DNA from: Paludibacteraceae bacterium | GTDB taxonomy: Bacteria > Bacteroidota > Bacteroidia > Bacteroidales > Paludibacteraceae | Assembly: GCA_016283095.1 (NCBI GenBank) | Contig: JAEEMG010000058.1 | Coordinates: 1-64,000, forward strand | DNA: 64,000 nt | Direction of reading: 5' to 3' | In this document: one piece after another, positions 34,336 through 43,642 of the stretch | Position numbering within the stretch: position 1 is the first letter of the stretch | Layout of the letters: the number at the start of each line of letters is the position of its first letter | The notes under the pieces: generated by a model | What the model was told of the DNA's origin: nothing | Seen by the model: only the letters and a program-made list of their open reading frames with translations | Database searches by the model: none | Program-made: the position numbers and the translations under genes

Positions 34336-34369
34336 AAACAGAGAGGACTCTAATGCATCCTCTCTGTTT
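34336..34369 (-). terminator. Terminator after galE
   Basis: 12-bp stem (AAACAGAGAGGA / TCCTCTCTGTTT) with a 10-base loop, 17 bases beyond the galE stop codon. Confidence 0.82.
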
Positions 34370-34386
34370 GCTTATAATTGTCTGGA

Positions 34387-35403
34387 TTATTTCTCGTAAC
34401 CGTTAGGGTTTTGTTTCTGGAATCTCCAGCTGTCTCTACACATATCCTCGATTCCGTACTGAGCCTCCCAACCTAGTTCTGCTTTTGCCTTTGCTGGGTT
34501 GCAGTAGCAAGTGGCGATGTCTCCTGGGCGACGTGGCTTGATTGAGTATGGCACTTTCAATCCGTTGGCTTTTTCGAATGCCTTAACTACGTCCAATACT
34601 GAATATCCGTGACCTGTACCAAGGTTGTAGATCGCCAAACCACACTTCTTCTGGATTGCTTTTAGTGCTGCAACGTGTCCGCATGCAAGGTCTACGACAT
34701 GGATATAGTCGCGTACACCTGTTCCATCAGGAGTGTCATAGTCGTTTCCGAATACGCCAAGCTCTTTGCGGAGTCCGATGGCTGTCTGAGTGATATATGG
34801 CATCAAGTTGTTTGGAATTCCGTTTGGATTCTCACCGATAAGTCCACTCTTATGTGCTCCGATCGGGTTGAAATATCTAAGCAACACTACGTTCCATTCG
34901 TTGTCAGCCTTCTGTACATCCATCAAAACCTCCTCCAACATAGATTTTGTCTGGCCGTATGGGTTTGTGCAGTGACCCTTAGGACATTCCTCTGTGATAG
35001 GGATGATAGCAGGGTCTCCGTAAACAGTAGCTGAACTAGAGAAAATGATGTTCTTCACATTGTGACGACGCATAGTGTCGATCAATACGAATGTTGAATT
35101 CATATTGTTTTCGTAATACTCCAATGGTTTAGCTACACTCTCTCCGACAGCTTTCAAACCAGCGAAGTGGATAACTGCGTCGATCTTATTATTGCTGAAC
35201 ACTTTGTCCATAGCTACTTTGTCGCGGACATCTGCCTCTATAAAAGGGACCTCCTTGCCAATAATTTTCGCAACTCTTTTCAAAGATTCAGGCTGTGAAT
35301 TCACGAAATTGTCAACGACAACAACTGAGTGGCCAGCTTTGTCCAACTCGACAATTGTATGGCTGCCGATATATCCGGCGCCTCCAGTTAAAAGAATATT
35401 CAT
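34387..35403 (-). CDS. galE: UDP-glucose 4-epimerase
   Basis: A 338-residue extended SDR of standard GalE length. NAD motif LLTGGAGYIGSHTIVELD, SSSATVYGDP, and catalytic NPYGQTK (Tyr-x-x-x-Lys); GVRDYIHVVDLA and the C-terminal RRPGDIATCYCNPAKA are classical GalE. It interconverts UDP-Glc and UDP-Gal (possibly UDP-HexNAc forms) and would supply donors for surface glycans. The start is ATG at 35401-35403, where the family begins. A -7 box (TAATTTTG on the minus strand) is at 35431-35438. It diverges from the isomerase gene at 35633. Confidence 0.93.
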   Translation of the reverse strand: MNILLTGGAGYIGSHTIVELDKAGHSVVVVDNFVNSQPESLKRVAKIIGKEVPFIEADVRDKVAMDKVFSNNKIDAVIHFAGLKAVGESVAKPLEYYENNMNSTFVLIDTMRRHNVKNIIFSSSATVYGDPAIIPITEECPKGHCTNPYGQTKSMLEEVLMDVQKADNEWNVVLLRYFNPIGAHKSGLIGENPNGIPNNLMPYITQTAIGLRKELGVFGNDYDTPDGTGVRDYIHVVDLACGHVAALKAIQKKCGLAIYNLGTGHGYSVLDVVKAFEKANGLKVPYSIKPRRPGDIATCYCNPAKAKAELGWEAQYGIEDMCRDSWRFQKQNPNGYEK

Positions 35404-35430
35404 TATTTCTAGAATTTGACAGAATCTATG

Positions 35431-35438
35431 CAAAATTA
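35431..35438 (-). promoter_or_regulatory. -7 promoter box of galE
   Basis: TAATTTTG on the minus strand, a full match to TAnnTTTG, 27 bases upstream of the galE ATG. The -33 element is not obvious (T-rich only). Confidence 0.55.
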
Positions 35439-35583
35439 TAAAAAAATGCTGTATGAAAATTAATTTTCAATTCTCATTTTGACATTTCTTACATATTTCT
35501 TGATTTTTTTAGATTTTATCAATGACAAAAATCCCTTTTGTGGTAGATAATTGGAAATAGATGTTGTATAAGTAACACTACAA

Positions 35584-35615
35584 TTTGTATGACTACAATA
35601 AAATACTTACATTTG
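35584..35615 (+). promoter_or_regulatory. Promoter of the phosphoheptose isomerase gene
   Basis: TTTG at 35584-35587, 20-base spacer, TACATTTG at 35608-35615: a full match to both Bacteroidota promoter boxes. Predicted start of transcription is about 10 bases before the ATG at 35633. Confidence 0.75.
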
Positions 35616-35632
35616 TATAAAATATGTAACTT

Positions 35633-36253
35633 ATGTTGAATTTGATAAATCGATATCCTGCACTTTCGGTGTGCTCCGCTGATTTGCAGGCGATGTTGGA
35701 AACACTTATTGAGTGCTATTCTAAAGGTCATAAGTTGTTGATTTGTGGAAATGGTGGTAGTGCGGCGGATGCTGAACATATTGTAGGCGAATTGATGAAG
35801 GGTTTCAGAAATCCTCGTAAGATAAGCAAAAAAGAGAGCGACGCTATTATGGCTCTTGATCCTGTAATGGGAAAAAATCTTGTCGACAAACTTCAGGAAG
35901 CTTTGCCTGCAATCGCATTGGATGGCCATGTGGCTCTTACTACCGCATATCTCAACGATTGTGAACCGCTTATGTGTTTCGCTCAACAAGTTCAGGGGTA
36001 TGGCTGCGAAGGAGACGTGTTGCTTGCCATCTCTACTTCGGGAAACAGCCAGAATGTGCTTTATGCCGCTACTGTTGCCAAGGCAAAAGGTTTGAAGGTG
36101 ATTGGACTTACGGGTGCCAATGAAAGCAAACTTTCTGCGATCGCTGATGTTTGTGTGCGTGTGCCGCAAACTGAGACTTATATGATCCAGGAATTGCATC
36201 TTCCGGTTTATCATTGGTTTTGCCTGAAACTAGAAGAGACTTTCTGGAAATAA
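35633..36253 (+). CDS. gmhA: D-sedoheptulose-7-phosphate isomerase (SIS domain)
   Basis: A 206-residue SIS-domain protein: LICGNGGSAADAEHIVGELM and LLAISTSGNSQNVLYAA are the phosphate- and sugar-binding motifs of GmhA/LpcA. The extended middle (KESDAIMALDP through the catalytic Glu/His surroundings) fits this family. It makes D-glycero-manno-heptose 7-phosphate for lipopolysaccharide core or surface-glycan heptose. It stands alone between its own promoter and a terminator. Confidence 0.88.
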   Translation: MLNLINRYPALSVCSADLQAMLETLIECYSKGHKLLICGNGGSAADAEHIVGELMKGFRNPRKISKKESDAIMALDPVMGKNLVDKLQEALPAIALDGHVALTTAYLNDCEPLMCFAQQVQGYGCEGDVLLAISTSGNSQNVLYAATVAKAKGLKVIGLTGANESKLSAIADVCVRVPQTETYMIQELHLPVYHWFCLKLEETFWK

Positions 36254-36277
36254 GAATTAATGTGATTGAAAATGTGT

Positions 36278-36307
36278 AGAGACGTTGCGATTGCAGCGTC
36301 TCTTTTA
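36278..36307 (+). terminator. Terminator after gmhA
   Basis: AGAGACG / CGTCTCT stem (inner TTGC / GCAG partly paired) followed by TTTTAATTT. It also abuts the stop codon of the convergent gene at 36305. Confidence 0.72.
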
Positions 36308-38059
36308 ATTTAATTTGAATGTTACAGGTATTAGTTGTTTTGTTCGAACAATGTTGCCGTTTTTAATTCCGGGTTGCAATCCTTTAAATAGTTTCACTAC
36401 GCGAACTGCTTCTTGTTCCAATAATTCAAAATCTTTGCTTTTATTATCGACTTTTTGGTTACTGCCAACCTTTAATTGAACAGAATTCACTACTCTGACG
36501 TTTGATACATTTCCGTCTTTTTCTATAATAAATTCTACAAAAACTCTTCCTTGTATGCCATCATTCATACATGTTATCGGATATTTTATGTTTTCTCGTA
36601 TAAATGAAGTATAGTATGACTGATTCTCCGATAACGGGTTGATTTCTAGTCTTGATCCTTCGTATACTGTTGTGTCGTTATTGTCCCATTCCTCATCAAT
36701 TTCATTGTTTACCTTAGTCGTTGCATTTTGTGCGGATCCTTTATTGGATTCAGTTGCGACATTGCTGATTAATGATGGTGAAGTATTCTTTTTTTCAAGC
36801 GGTTTGCAGACGATGACACATACGTTTTCTGAATTAAAATCGTCTTTAGTTATTGTTTTTGTCTCATATTTTTGGAAGCGAATGGTGGTCTCCTCATTCT
36901 TATCAATAGGAACAATGATAGGGTTTTCACCATTAGAGTAATATAGCACATCATTAATCTTGAATTTCACGGATTTCAAAGTGTTGCCATTGATGTCTTG
37001 AAAGACGAATCTGTTGACACAAATTGTTGTGTCAAGAAATTCTCCCGGTTCTAAAGAACGCATTTTTACCCCAGCGATGTAAAATGGTCTGTTGGGGAAT
37101 ATGTTGGATGTACAAGTCTCATTTACTACACTTGTTGATATGGTGTCTGGTGCAGAACAAATGCATACTGAGTTGTATGGATAATTTATAAGACGGCAAC
37201 GTAATCTGGCTCCATTTTCTATTTTGATATCACAATTCCACCAAGTGAAGTGTTTGACAGAGCCCACATATTCGTCGCCATGTTTTACAGAATATCCGTC
37301 TTCAACCCATAATCCGTTTTCTTCATTGAAATACCAGAGTGGAATAGTGTCGTGAACGGTGAATCCTTCTGGGGCAGGATATTTCAATAGGGCCTCGCAT
37401 CCATTTTTAAGCTGAAGCATATCACCAGTCTCATCTGTCATTTCCACATTGATCATGCCGTATGAGATGAGTGGGGTGGTGTCGCCATTAGCGGCTAATG
37501 CCATAAGGTCGGCACCAGGCATAAGTGGCTCCATGGCTGGAGATTCTGTCGGAGATAGGTAGACGACGGAAATGTCGACTGTCCCGTTATAGTCGGAACC
37601 GTCGTTTTTTGCTAGACTAGATTCCGGAATTGTCACCGTCGCACCGTTGACCTCAATTATGACTCCTTCATTTGCATTGAATTTTTTTAATGTCACAAAT
37701 TTCGACGGTTCTTTCTTTATCAATTGGATAGGGTAGTTCATTGTGTCGCTGACCATTTTTGAGTAGATACGGTCGAAATATCCGTCCTTCTGAATTCGTA
37801 GCACGTGACGATTGCCTATGAGAGTGTCGACGTCGATGTTGAAATGTCCAAGCGAATCGGTTGTGGCTTGATTGTTTCCTGAGATTATAGTGACATTGGT
37901 AAGGTTGTTCCCATTCGCGTCACATATCTTACCTTTTATTGTGGTTCTCTCTTTTGGTGAATCTTTAATTGTGTCTTTAGATGTGTCTACGCAAGCATTT
38001 GCTATTAGAGCAAGTAATGATATACAGATAGTTTTGAAAATGCATTTTCTCATAAGCAT
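36305..38059 (-). CDS. Lipoprotein with carboxypeptidase-regulatory-like domain and C-terminal TonB-like domain
   Basis: A 584-residue protein. It has a lipoprotein signal (LLALIANACVDT, Cys about 23) and a carboxypeptidase-regulatory-like beta-sandwich at about 40-105 (IKGKICDANGNNLTNVTI). A long middle part at about 115-300 (VTIPESSLAKNDGSDYNGTV, then MPGADLMALAANGD, PLWYFNEENGLWVEDGY, VKHFTWWNCD) resembles the FAM171-like extracellular region of many Bacteroidota proteins. Near the end (about 490-584) is a TonB C-terminal-like domain (IKYPITCMNDGIQGRVFVEF, then FKGLQPGIKNGN). There is no inner-membrane TonB-type anchor; the lipid anchor is the only one seen. Its role is unknown. A -7 box lies at 38087-38094. 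Confidence 0.72.
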   Translation of the reverse strand: MLMRKCIFKTICISLLALIANACVDTSKDTIKDSPKERTTIKGKICDANGNNLTNVTIISGNNQATTDSLGHFNIDVDTLIGNRHVLRIQKDGYFDRIYSKMVSDTMNYPIQLIKKEPSKFVTLKKFNANEGVIIEVNGATVTIPESSLAKNDGSDYNGTVDISVVYLSPTESPAMEPLMPGADLMALAANGDTTPLISYGMINVEMTDETGDMLQLKNGCEALLKYPAPEGFTVHDTIPLWYFNEENGLWVEDGYSVKHGDEYVGSVKHFTWWNCDIKIENGARLRCRLINYPYNSVCICSAPDTISTSVVNETCTSNIFPNRPFYIAGVKMRSLEPGEFLDTTICVNRFVFQDINGNTLKSVKFKINDVLYYSNGENPIIVPIDKNEETTIRFQKYETKTITKDDFNSENVCVIVCKPLEKKNTSPSLISNVATESNKGSAQNATTKVNNEIDEEWDNNDTTVYEGSRLEINPLSENQSYYTSFIRENIKYPITCMNDGIQGRVFVEFIIEKDGNVSNVRVVNSVQLKVGSNQKVDNKSKDFELLEQEAVRVVKLFKGLQPGIKNGNIVRTKQLIPVTFKLN

Positions 38060-38086
38060 GGCGTTTTGTTAATAAATGTCTGTACA

Positions 38087-38094
38087 CAAATATA
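38087..38094 (-). promoter_or_regulatory. -7 promoter box of the TonB-domain lipoprotein gene
   Basis: TATATTTG on the minus strand, a full match to TAnnTTTG, 28 bases upstream of the start codon; no convincing -33 box. The rest of the 369-base gap (38060-38428) holds the cellulase terminator and otherwise nothing I recognise. Confidence 0.5.
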
Positions 38095-38377
38095 CAGTTT
38101 TGTCAGGATTTATTATTTAGAAACTGGTTAAATTCGTTTAATATTTTTAAAGATAAACTCGTTTGTCAACTAAAATGAGGATTATTAAGGATCCTTGTTT
38201 GATAGATCTGGAAACTTACACTACAATATCTGAGAGCTCGTTATTGTTTATTATGTGCTCGCCTTCGGATCGCACTAGAGAGAAAAGGGTTAGGGAAAAA
38301 TCTTCAAATCTATAAGTAAATTTAATGATTGTGTGGGCAAAATGTTCCAAATCTAATCAATCGTTTTATAGAGGGAA

Positions 38378-38406
38378 AAAAGGTCGAGCGTTTTGCCCGA
38401 CCTTTC
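38378..38406 (-). terminator. Terminator after the cellulase gene
   Basis: AAAGGTCG / CGACCTTT stem (inner GC pairs) with a T-rich minus-strand flank, 23 bases beyond the cellulase stop codon. Confidence 0.75.
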
Positions 38407-38428
38407 TTGTGCTATTTTGATGTGATAA

Positions 38429-41158
38429 TTATTTCACGATCAATTTCTGGATGCTGTTGCCAGCCTTCACTACATAGATGCCTGTGTTTCTGACGCTGAT
38501 CTTGTTGTCAAACTCAGGTATTGCAACGAACTGAGCTACGATTCTGCCTGTCATGTCAGTGACTGTGACATCACATCTTTCTGCGACGTAGATGTTTGCA
38601 AAACCGTTCTTTGCAGGGTTTGGAGCGATAACGAATGAAGCCTCGTCAGCAATGTTCTCAACAAAAGACTGACCACCTACGCAAGTCACGTCGTCGATAT
38701 ACAATGTTCCTGTCTTGCCGACACTTTCTTTAATCTGCCAGCTCAACTTGTCAATGCTTGTCTCGTTGAAATCCATATCCTTACCCCAGTCTGAAGCCTG
38801 CTTCAAACTACCCCAAGTTACAGAAACTTCGGTCCAGTCTGATGATGCAGACACCTTCTTTGTGTGGTAGTCGTCATCCTTTACATCTGTCATACATACG
38901 CGGAATTCGTGAGCAGGACCCTTGAATCTGTACGTGATTTTCTCACAGCTAGAAAGATCCTCACCTTCTTCGTTCTTTCTCAAGTACATGTCGACGCTGC
39001 AATAAGGATCTCCCATCCAGCCTTCACCGTTCCATTGTTTACCCATTGTGTAGTCGACTTTTACAACACCGTCTTTGACAAGATCGTCTGAGGCAGTGAT
39101 TTGAGTGTGAGGGTTGGCATTCTTGTCTGAGTCGTCCTTGCTCTTCCAACGTCCGCCCCACTTGGTGATTACGTCGTTGTCCTCCATGTCGTCGATCAAA
39201 CCTGGATCAACATATCCTTCTGGCAATACAGTGACTTTTACAGTCTCAGAAACCTCATCCTCACCGTCGCTTACTGTCAAACGGAATATGTATTCTCCCT
39301 CTTTCAAACCGCTGACTTTTGTAGTGGCTGAATTTGCATTCGCGATAGTTGCGTCATTAGGTCCAGACACCTGCTTCCAAGCGAATTTGTAGTTTTCGCT
39401 TCCGCCTGCGGCATCACCTGTAAGTGTAGTCTCGTCTGTAGGCAAGAAGAATTTCTTAGCACTGCAGATGCTCATCGACAAATCCTTCTGTACTGGAGTT
39501 GTTACAACTGGCTTATAGTTGATCCATCCTTTACATTGGTTAAGCATGTAGATACCGTCTTGTGTCATGTCTGACTCAGACCAACCAGTAGTCTTGAAAC
39601 AGTCTTCTTTTAGTACAGACCATTTAGCGTCGTTTCCGCCCTTGTTACTCATCGACCAGAATGCTGATATTACGCCGGCTTGCTTATATTTGTCAAGCAG
39701 ACCACCTGTGTTTCCTGGATCCATACCCCATTCTGTTACGACAACAGGAACACCGTTGTTCCATGAATCTTTTCCGTTCCAGTCTCCCTGGTGTCCCCAC
39801 TCGATATATCCGTGCCATGTGTAGGCGATATTTGAATATCCTTGTCCTGCATCAGTCACTTGGTCTGGGTGACGTGAGTATTCGCTTGAACCAACGATGA
39901 TTACGTTGTCGTCGTCAATCTTTCTGATTGTAGGAATGACTTTTTTAGCATATTGTACAACTGTTCCGTCATCACACTTAGGCTCGTTGAAAATCTCATA
40001 CATCACGTTTGGATAATCTCCCCATTTTGTTGCGAAATATGTGAAGAATTCATTTGCAAGGTCTACCCAATGTTCTGCGTAGTGTTCGTGGAAGTCGATG
40101 ATGACGTAGATGTCGTTCTCGATTGCGGCGCGTACCATATCGTCCACCAATGCTTTTGTATATTCAGGACTGTGTAGGTAGTTGTCTGTGTTCCAAGTTG
40201 CGCTGTGATCTGTCCAAGTGTTGTCTCCAGGGGCAATTGAAACTGGCAGACGGATCAACTGGATATTCCAGTTCTCTACCAAGTAGTCGACTGTCTCTGC
40301 CTTCCACCACTGTGGAGCTGAGCAACTCCAGAACCAGCTTGGTCCCATTAGACAAACTTTCTCTCCAGCTTCGTTGCGTACTGCACCGTTTTTAGTGTTA
40401 AGCTTTCCGTTTTTTGTCACAACGAAATCTTGTCTTTTTGAAGGTCTGGCAATCTTTACTTTCAACTCCTTGACAGTCTCTCCCATAGTGATTGTTATCA
40501 CATCCGAACCTTCGCTGCTTGAAGCTGTGTAACGGCCATCTGTTGTGTTTGACGACCATTTTGTATTTGCTGCGACCAATTCGCCAGCGTTGTTGTATCC
40601 TCTTGCTATGATGTCCACTGTCTCATCAGGCATCAAATTAAGTTTGCTTGGAGACGTAGTAATCTTAGTGACTTCGGCGTCAGTTGATGATGTCTTGATA
40701 AACTGGAAATAGTCGATGTTGACAGATTTGCCAGTACAGATGACGTAGAATTTCTGTTTTCCGGCTTTCAATGGGAACAAGGCACTCTCATCTTTTGGAA
40801 AATCTGGCCAATTGTTCATTGGCACTTCCCACCACTTCTCTGCATTGTTGGCTTGTGTGTCGAAAATGTAATAGTTGCCATTGGCATCCTGTATCTTTAC
40901 ATTTCCGTCTTTTCCTGTAAGATAATGGAATGAGATCTGATATAAACCATCTGATGGAATTTCAACTTCGTAAGTAAGTTTCTCACCTTCTTCGTCGAAG
41001 TATCCGATTGTCTTGCCACCATTTTCTGTGACAATTTTAGAGTTAAGACTTTTAGCGTCGGTGAAGTCTTCTGCTTCAACCTTGATCTGGCCGTGTGCCG
41101 ACGCTGATAAAAGTAGGGCGGCTGCAAGCCATCCGACTTTTGCGTAATTCTTGTTCAT
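38429..41158 (-). CDS. Secreted multi-domain GH5 cellulase/endoglucanase with T9SS tail
   Basis: A 909-residue protein. Signal peptide about 1-23; CBM6/CBM35-like module about 26-155 (IKVEAEDF); bacterial Ig-like (Big2) module about 163-238; GH5 catalytic domain about 255-545 with acid/base Glu392 in YEIFNEP and nucleophile Glu476 in VVVTEWG. A PKD/Ig-like module follows at about 565-645, then a CBM11-like sandwich at about 655-830 (CEKITYRFKGPAHEFRVCM). The C-terminal T9SS sorting domain (about 843-909) starts APNPAKNGF. It should cleave beta-1,4-glucans outside the cell and be secreted by the type IX system. I use the ATG at 41156-41158; four residues upstream (MHNT) are also possible. The downstream serpin genes lie on the same strand. 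Confidence 0.9.
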   Translation of the reverse strand: MNKNYAKVGWLAAALLLSASAHGQIKVEAEDFTDAKSLNSKIVTENGGKTIGYFDEEGEKLTYEVEIPSDGLYQISFHYLTGKDGNVKIQDANGNYYIFDTQANNAEKWWEVPMNNWPDFPKDESALFPLKAGKQKFYVICTGKSVNIDYFQFIKTSSTDAEVTKITTSPSKLNLMPDETVDIIARGYNNAGELVAANTKWSSNTTDGRYTASSSEGSDVITITMGETVKELKVKIARPSKRQDFVVTKNGKLNTKNGAVRNEAGEKVCLMGPSWFWSCSAPQWWKAETVDYLVENWNIQLIRLPVSIAPGDNTWTDHSATWNTDNYLHSPEYTKALVDDMVRAAIENDIYVIIDFHEHYAEHWVDLANEFFTYFATKWGDYPNVMYEIFNEPKCDDGTVVQYAKKVIPTIRKIDDDNVIIVGSSEYSRHPDQVTDAGQGYSNIAYTWHGYIEWGHQGDWNGKDSWNNGVPVVVTEWGMDPGNTGGLLDKYKQAGVISAFWSMSNKGGNDAKWSVLKEDCFKTTGWSESDMTQDGIYMLNQCKGWINYKPVVTTPVQKDLSMSICSAKKFFLPTDETTLTGDAAGGSENYKFAWKQVSGPNDATIANANSATTKVSGLKEGEYIFRLTVSDGEDEVSETVKVTVLPEGYVDPGLIDDMEDNDVITKWGGRWKSKDDSDKNANPHTQITASDDLVKDGVVKVDYTMGKQWNGEGWMGDPYCSVDMYLRKNEEGEDLSSCEKITYRFKGPAHEFRVCMTDVKDDDYHTKKVSASSDWTEVSVTWGSLKQASDWGKDMDFNETSIDKLSWQIKESVGKTGTLYIDDVTCVGGQSFVENIADEASFVIAPNPAKNGFANIYVAERCDVTVTDMTGRIVAQFVAIPEFDNKISVRNTGIYVVKAGNSIQKLIVK

Positions 41159-41424
41159 GGTATTATGCATATTTTAGTTTTTATTTCCCTAAAAATATAT
41201 GAATATGGCCTTTGCAAATTCAGAAAGGACAACATCTGAATGTCAAGTTGTTTTTGGTCATATTTCTGATAACCCAGTGTTTGCCGTCTAATAACATAAA
41301 GACGTAGGACTAACATTCGCAAAAGTAAAAATAAATTTGAATAACAACAATAATTTGACCGCATTATGATTTTTTTCTCTTATTTTTCCCCTTTTCAAGA
41401 CGTGATGATTCATCATATATAAAA

Positions 41425-41463
41425 AATCCCGGCTGAATGAGTGACACCACAGTAGCCGGGATT
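41425..41463 (-). terminator. Terminator after serpin gene 1
   Basis: Perfect 10-bp stem (AATCCCGGCT / AGCCGGGATT) and a TTTTTT run on the minus strand, 24 bases past the serpin stop codon. It separates the serpin group from the cellulase gene downstream, so the two are probably not one transcript. The 329-base gap otherwise shows only a weak -7-like TGAATTTG for the cellulase gene. Confidence 0.85.
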
Positions 41464-41487
41464 ATCTTGATCGTGAAAAAGATTTCG

Positions 41488-43065
41488 CTATTTTGCCGAT
41501 GGGTCGTTGATCAATCCAATGAACAATACTTCGTGTTTGTGTGGGTTGTTGATTGTCACGACAAACGGACGATTGACATCAACTTTTACAGACTTATATT
41601 CATGTATTGCTGCTCCTTCCATAGAAATGGTTGTTATTGCTGCACCTTTAGCACCGTCTTCATCAATTTCCAGATGTGTCAGTTGTTTAACATTAGTGAC
41701 ATGTGCTCCGTTTGCAATATTGTTGAAGTTTTTAGAGAAGACGTTTTCCAATCCGATTTTTTTCAGACTCTCGTTCAATTCAATTTTATCGTTTAGATTG
41801 AATTTTGGCAGAGAAAGTGAAGGACAGTAGATTGTGTCCGGACCCATTTCTGTATGTCCACGTTTGTAGTGGATGCTGTCAAGATCAATTTCTGCAAGTG
41901 CCTTTTCTGGAGAAACACCTTCGTTTGGAAGGATGACATTCATGACGTATCCAGCGTGGAAGTTAAGCGTGACTAACTGATAGTTGTCTCCTTCCGCATA
42001 GCATCCTTCGTAGTGATTTTTCATCTTCTCAACTAACATTTTTTCTCCTGTCGCTGTGGTGAATGTGTCGGGGCTTGTATATGATGGATTAAATTTATTT
42101 GCCCATTCAGCTTGGAAACTCAATGCATTCGCCAATACTATCCATAGAGCTGGATTTTTAGGGATTTGCATTGAAGGGATCATTCCGTTTGTCGTTTCTT
42201 TCGCCCATTTATCCATTAATTTATATGTTGTGTCAAGTGCGAAATCAACGTTGTTAGCTGCCGCTTTATAGTAATCTTCAATGTTCTGCAAATAGTTTTT
42301 GCCGAAAGGTATGCCATTCTGTAGGAATGCGGCGTTTGCCACTCCGATTTCAACTTCCATTGGATTCTCTGTTATCAGAGTGTTCATACGCTTTTCGTAC
42401 ATGTTGTTCAGAAAGTCGAGTGGCATGTCTTGCTGGCCTAACATTTTTGTGATCTCTGCGTAAGCACTGTCGTCGTCTGCTCCGTTCACCAACATGGCAA
42501 GAGCAAACTGTAGACTTGTTGGCGAGAAGATCAGATTCTTGTCTTTGTGCCCTTCTTCTTTGGATATTTCCCAGAATTGAGCTGTCGCAATTTTGTTGGC
42601 AGAACGGATTGCGTCAACCTCATTTCCATTGAGCGTTAGATTTAGTTTGTCTTTGGCTTTATATACACAATTGCTATATTCTTTTTGCGCATGGTATATA
42701 GCCTCTCTTATTTCCCATTCGCTTGCACCTCTTTCTCTCAAATCTTGTACAATTGATGTGTCGTAGATGCAGTCGTTTTCCATTGCCGTTTTGATGTCCC
42801 AGTTGGCTACATCACCATCCATACGTGCTATCTCTTCGTCGAATGTCACTTCTGCTCCATTCGAGGAATAAAGAGTGGATGATCCATCTGTACGGGTGAC
42901 TTTGATGAAAATTTCGTCGCCATCTTTCACATGGCTCACTCGGTCTGTCTTCTCTACCTTCACATCATATTCCTTGCCATCAGGCAAATTGATGTGCATA
43001 TATTGCGTCGCAGACATTGTGCATGCCGCAAACAATCCGAGTGCTGTGAGTATATGTTTCTTCAT
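41488..43065 (-). CDS. Secreted serpin (serine proteinase inhibitor), paralog 1
   Basis: A 525-residue protein with a signal peptide (about 1-18) and an N-terminal beta-rich extension (about 20-95, YMHINLPDGKEYDVKVEKTD). The full serpin fold follows: NLIFSPTSLQFALAMLVNGA, FQAEWANKF, and the C-terminal signature VDVNRPFVVTI and EVLFIGLINDP. The reactive-loop hinge EDGAKGAAITT (469-479) has small residues, as in inhibitory serpins, so it should trap a target proteinase; the P1 region (about ISMEGAA) suggests an Ala/Met-type, elastase-like target. It is preceded 4 bases upstream by the small secreted-protein gene and is about 40 percent or more similar by eye to paralog 2. Confidence 0.9.
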   Translation of the reverse strand: MKKHILTALGLFAACTMSATQYMHINLPDGKEYDVKVEKTDRVSHVKDGDEIFIKVTRTDGSSTLYSSNGAEVTFDEEIARMDGDVANWDIKTAMENDCIYDTSIVQDLRERGASEWEIREAIYHAQKEYSNCVYKAKDKLNLTLNGNEVDAIRSANKIATAQFWEISKEEGHKDKNLIFSPTSLQFALAMLVNGADDDSAYAEITKMLGQQDMPLDFLNNMYEKRMNTLITENPMEVEIGVANAAFLQNGIPFGKNYLQNIEDYYKAAANNVDFALDTTYKLMDKWAKETTNGMIPSMQIPKNPALWIVLANALSFQAEWANKFNPSYTSPDTFTTATGEKMLVEKMKNHYEGCYAEGDNYQLVTLNFHAGYVMNVILPNEGVSPEKALAEIDLDSIHYKRGHTEMGPDTIYCPSLSLPKFNLNDKIELNESLKKIGLENVFSKNFNNIANGAHVTNVKQLTHLEIDEDGAKGAAITTISMEGAAIHEYKSVKVDVNRPFVVTINNPHKHEVLFIGLINDPSAK

Positions 43066-43069
43066 AACC

Positions 43070-43540
43070 TTATTCTTTTATAAGTTTGACGGTTTGTGAG
43101 TCTGTTTTTAGAATGTAGACTCCTTTTGCTTGTGGCAATTTAATCTCTGCCACACCTTCAGCTGACGCATTCACTTTTTGAATTGCAGATCCTGCTACTG
43201 AATAAAGAATCACTGAAGATTTCGGTTGCAATCCCTCTGCTTTGACGTGGCTGTTATCGGAATATGTGAAGCGGACTTCCTTGCTTCCCAAAACAGCGAC
43301 GTTGCTTAAAGAACCGTCAGTGAAATGATACGAGTCGACTTTGCTGAGCTCGAATGCTGTCCTTGCTGATCCACTGACAATAAAACTGTCTGCCTGATAA
43401 GTGATTTTGGGAGATTCCGACAGAAGGTACGAAAACTTTGTTCCGTCGGTCAAATCAACTGTGACGTGCGTCGTCTCAGCGAATGCCGGAGCTGACGCCA
43501 TTGTCATCAGGACTCCGATTGAACGTAATAGATTTTTCAT
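43070..43540 (-). CDS. Small secreted protein with T9SS-like C-terminus, between the serpins
   Basis: A 156-residue protein with a signal peptide (AsAPAFAE cleavage near residue 21). Its N-terminal domain (THVTVDLTDGTKFSYLLSES) echoes the N-terminal extension of both serpins. The C-terminal part (VRFTYSDNSHVKAEGLQPKS, then GVYILKTDSQTVKLIKE) looks like a short or incomplete T9SS type A sorting domain. It ends 4 bases before the start of serpin 1 and so is in the same unit. Possibly a partner or surface anchor of the serpins; function not known. Confidence 0.7.
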   Translation of the reverse strand: MKNLLRSIGVLMTMASAPAFAETTHVTVDLTDGTKFSYLLSESPKITYQADSFIVSGSARTAFELSKVDSYHFTDGSLSNVAVLGSKEVRFTYSDNSHVKAEGLQPKSSVILYSVAGSAIQKVNASAEGVAEIKLPQAKGVYILKTDSQTVKLIKE

Positions 43541-43598
43541 GTTGTAAATTTTATGTTTATGTTTAATTTTAAGTGTAATGCTCGCAAGAAAATAAAAT

Positions 43599-43630
43599 CA
43601 GTAGAGACGAGATTATTCCCGTCGCTACTG
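43599..43630 (-). terminator. Terminator after serpin gene 2
   Basis: Stem CAGTAGAGACG / CGTCGCTACTG with one mismatch, and an ATTTTATTTTC tail on the minus strand, 12 bases past the stop codon of paralog 2. It implies that the downstream small-protein/serpin-1 pair has its own promoter or relies on read-through. Confidence 0.72.
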
Positions 43631-43642
43631 AAAAAATACTCT

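Noticed and set aside
36305..38059. Calling this gene a standard TonB protein.
   Set aside because: There is no N-terminal transmembrane anchor or Pro-rich spacer, but a lipoprotein signal and extracellular-type domains instead.
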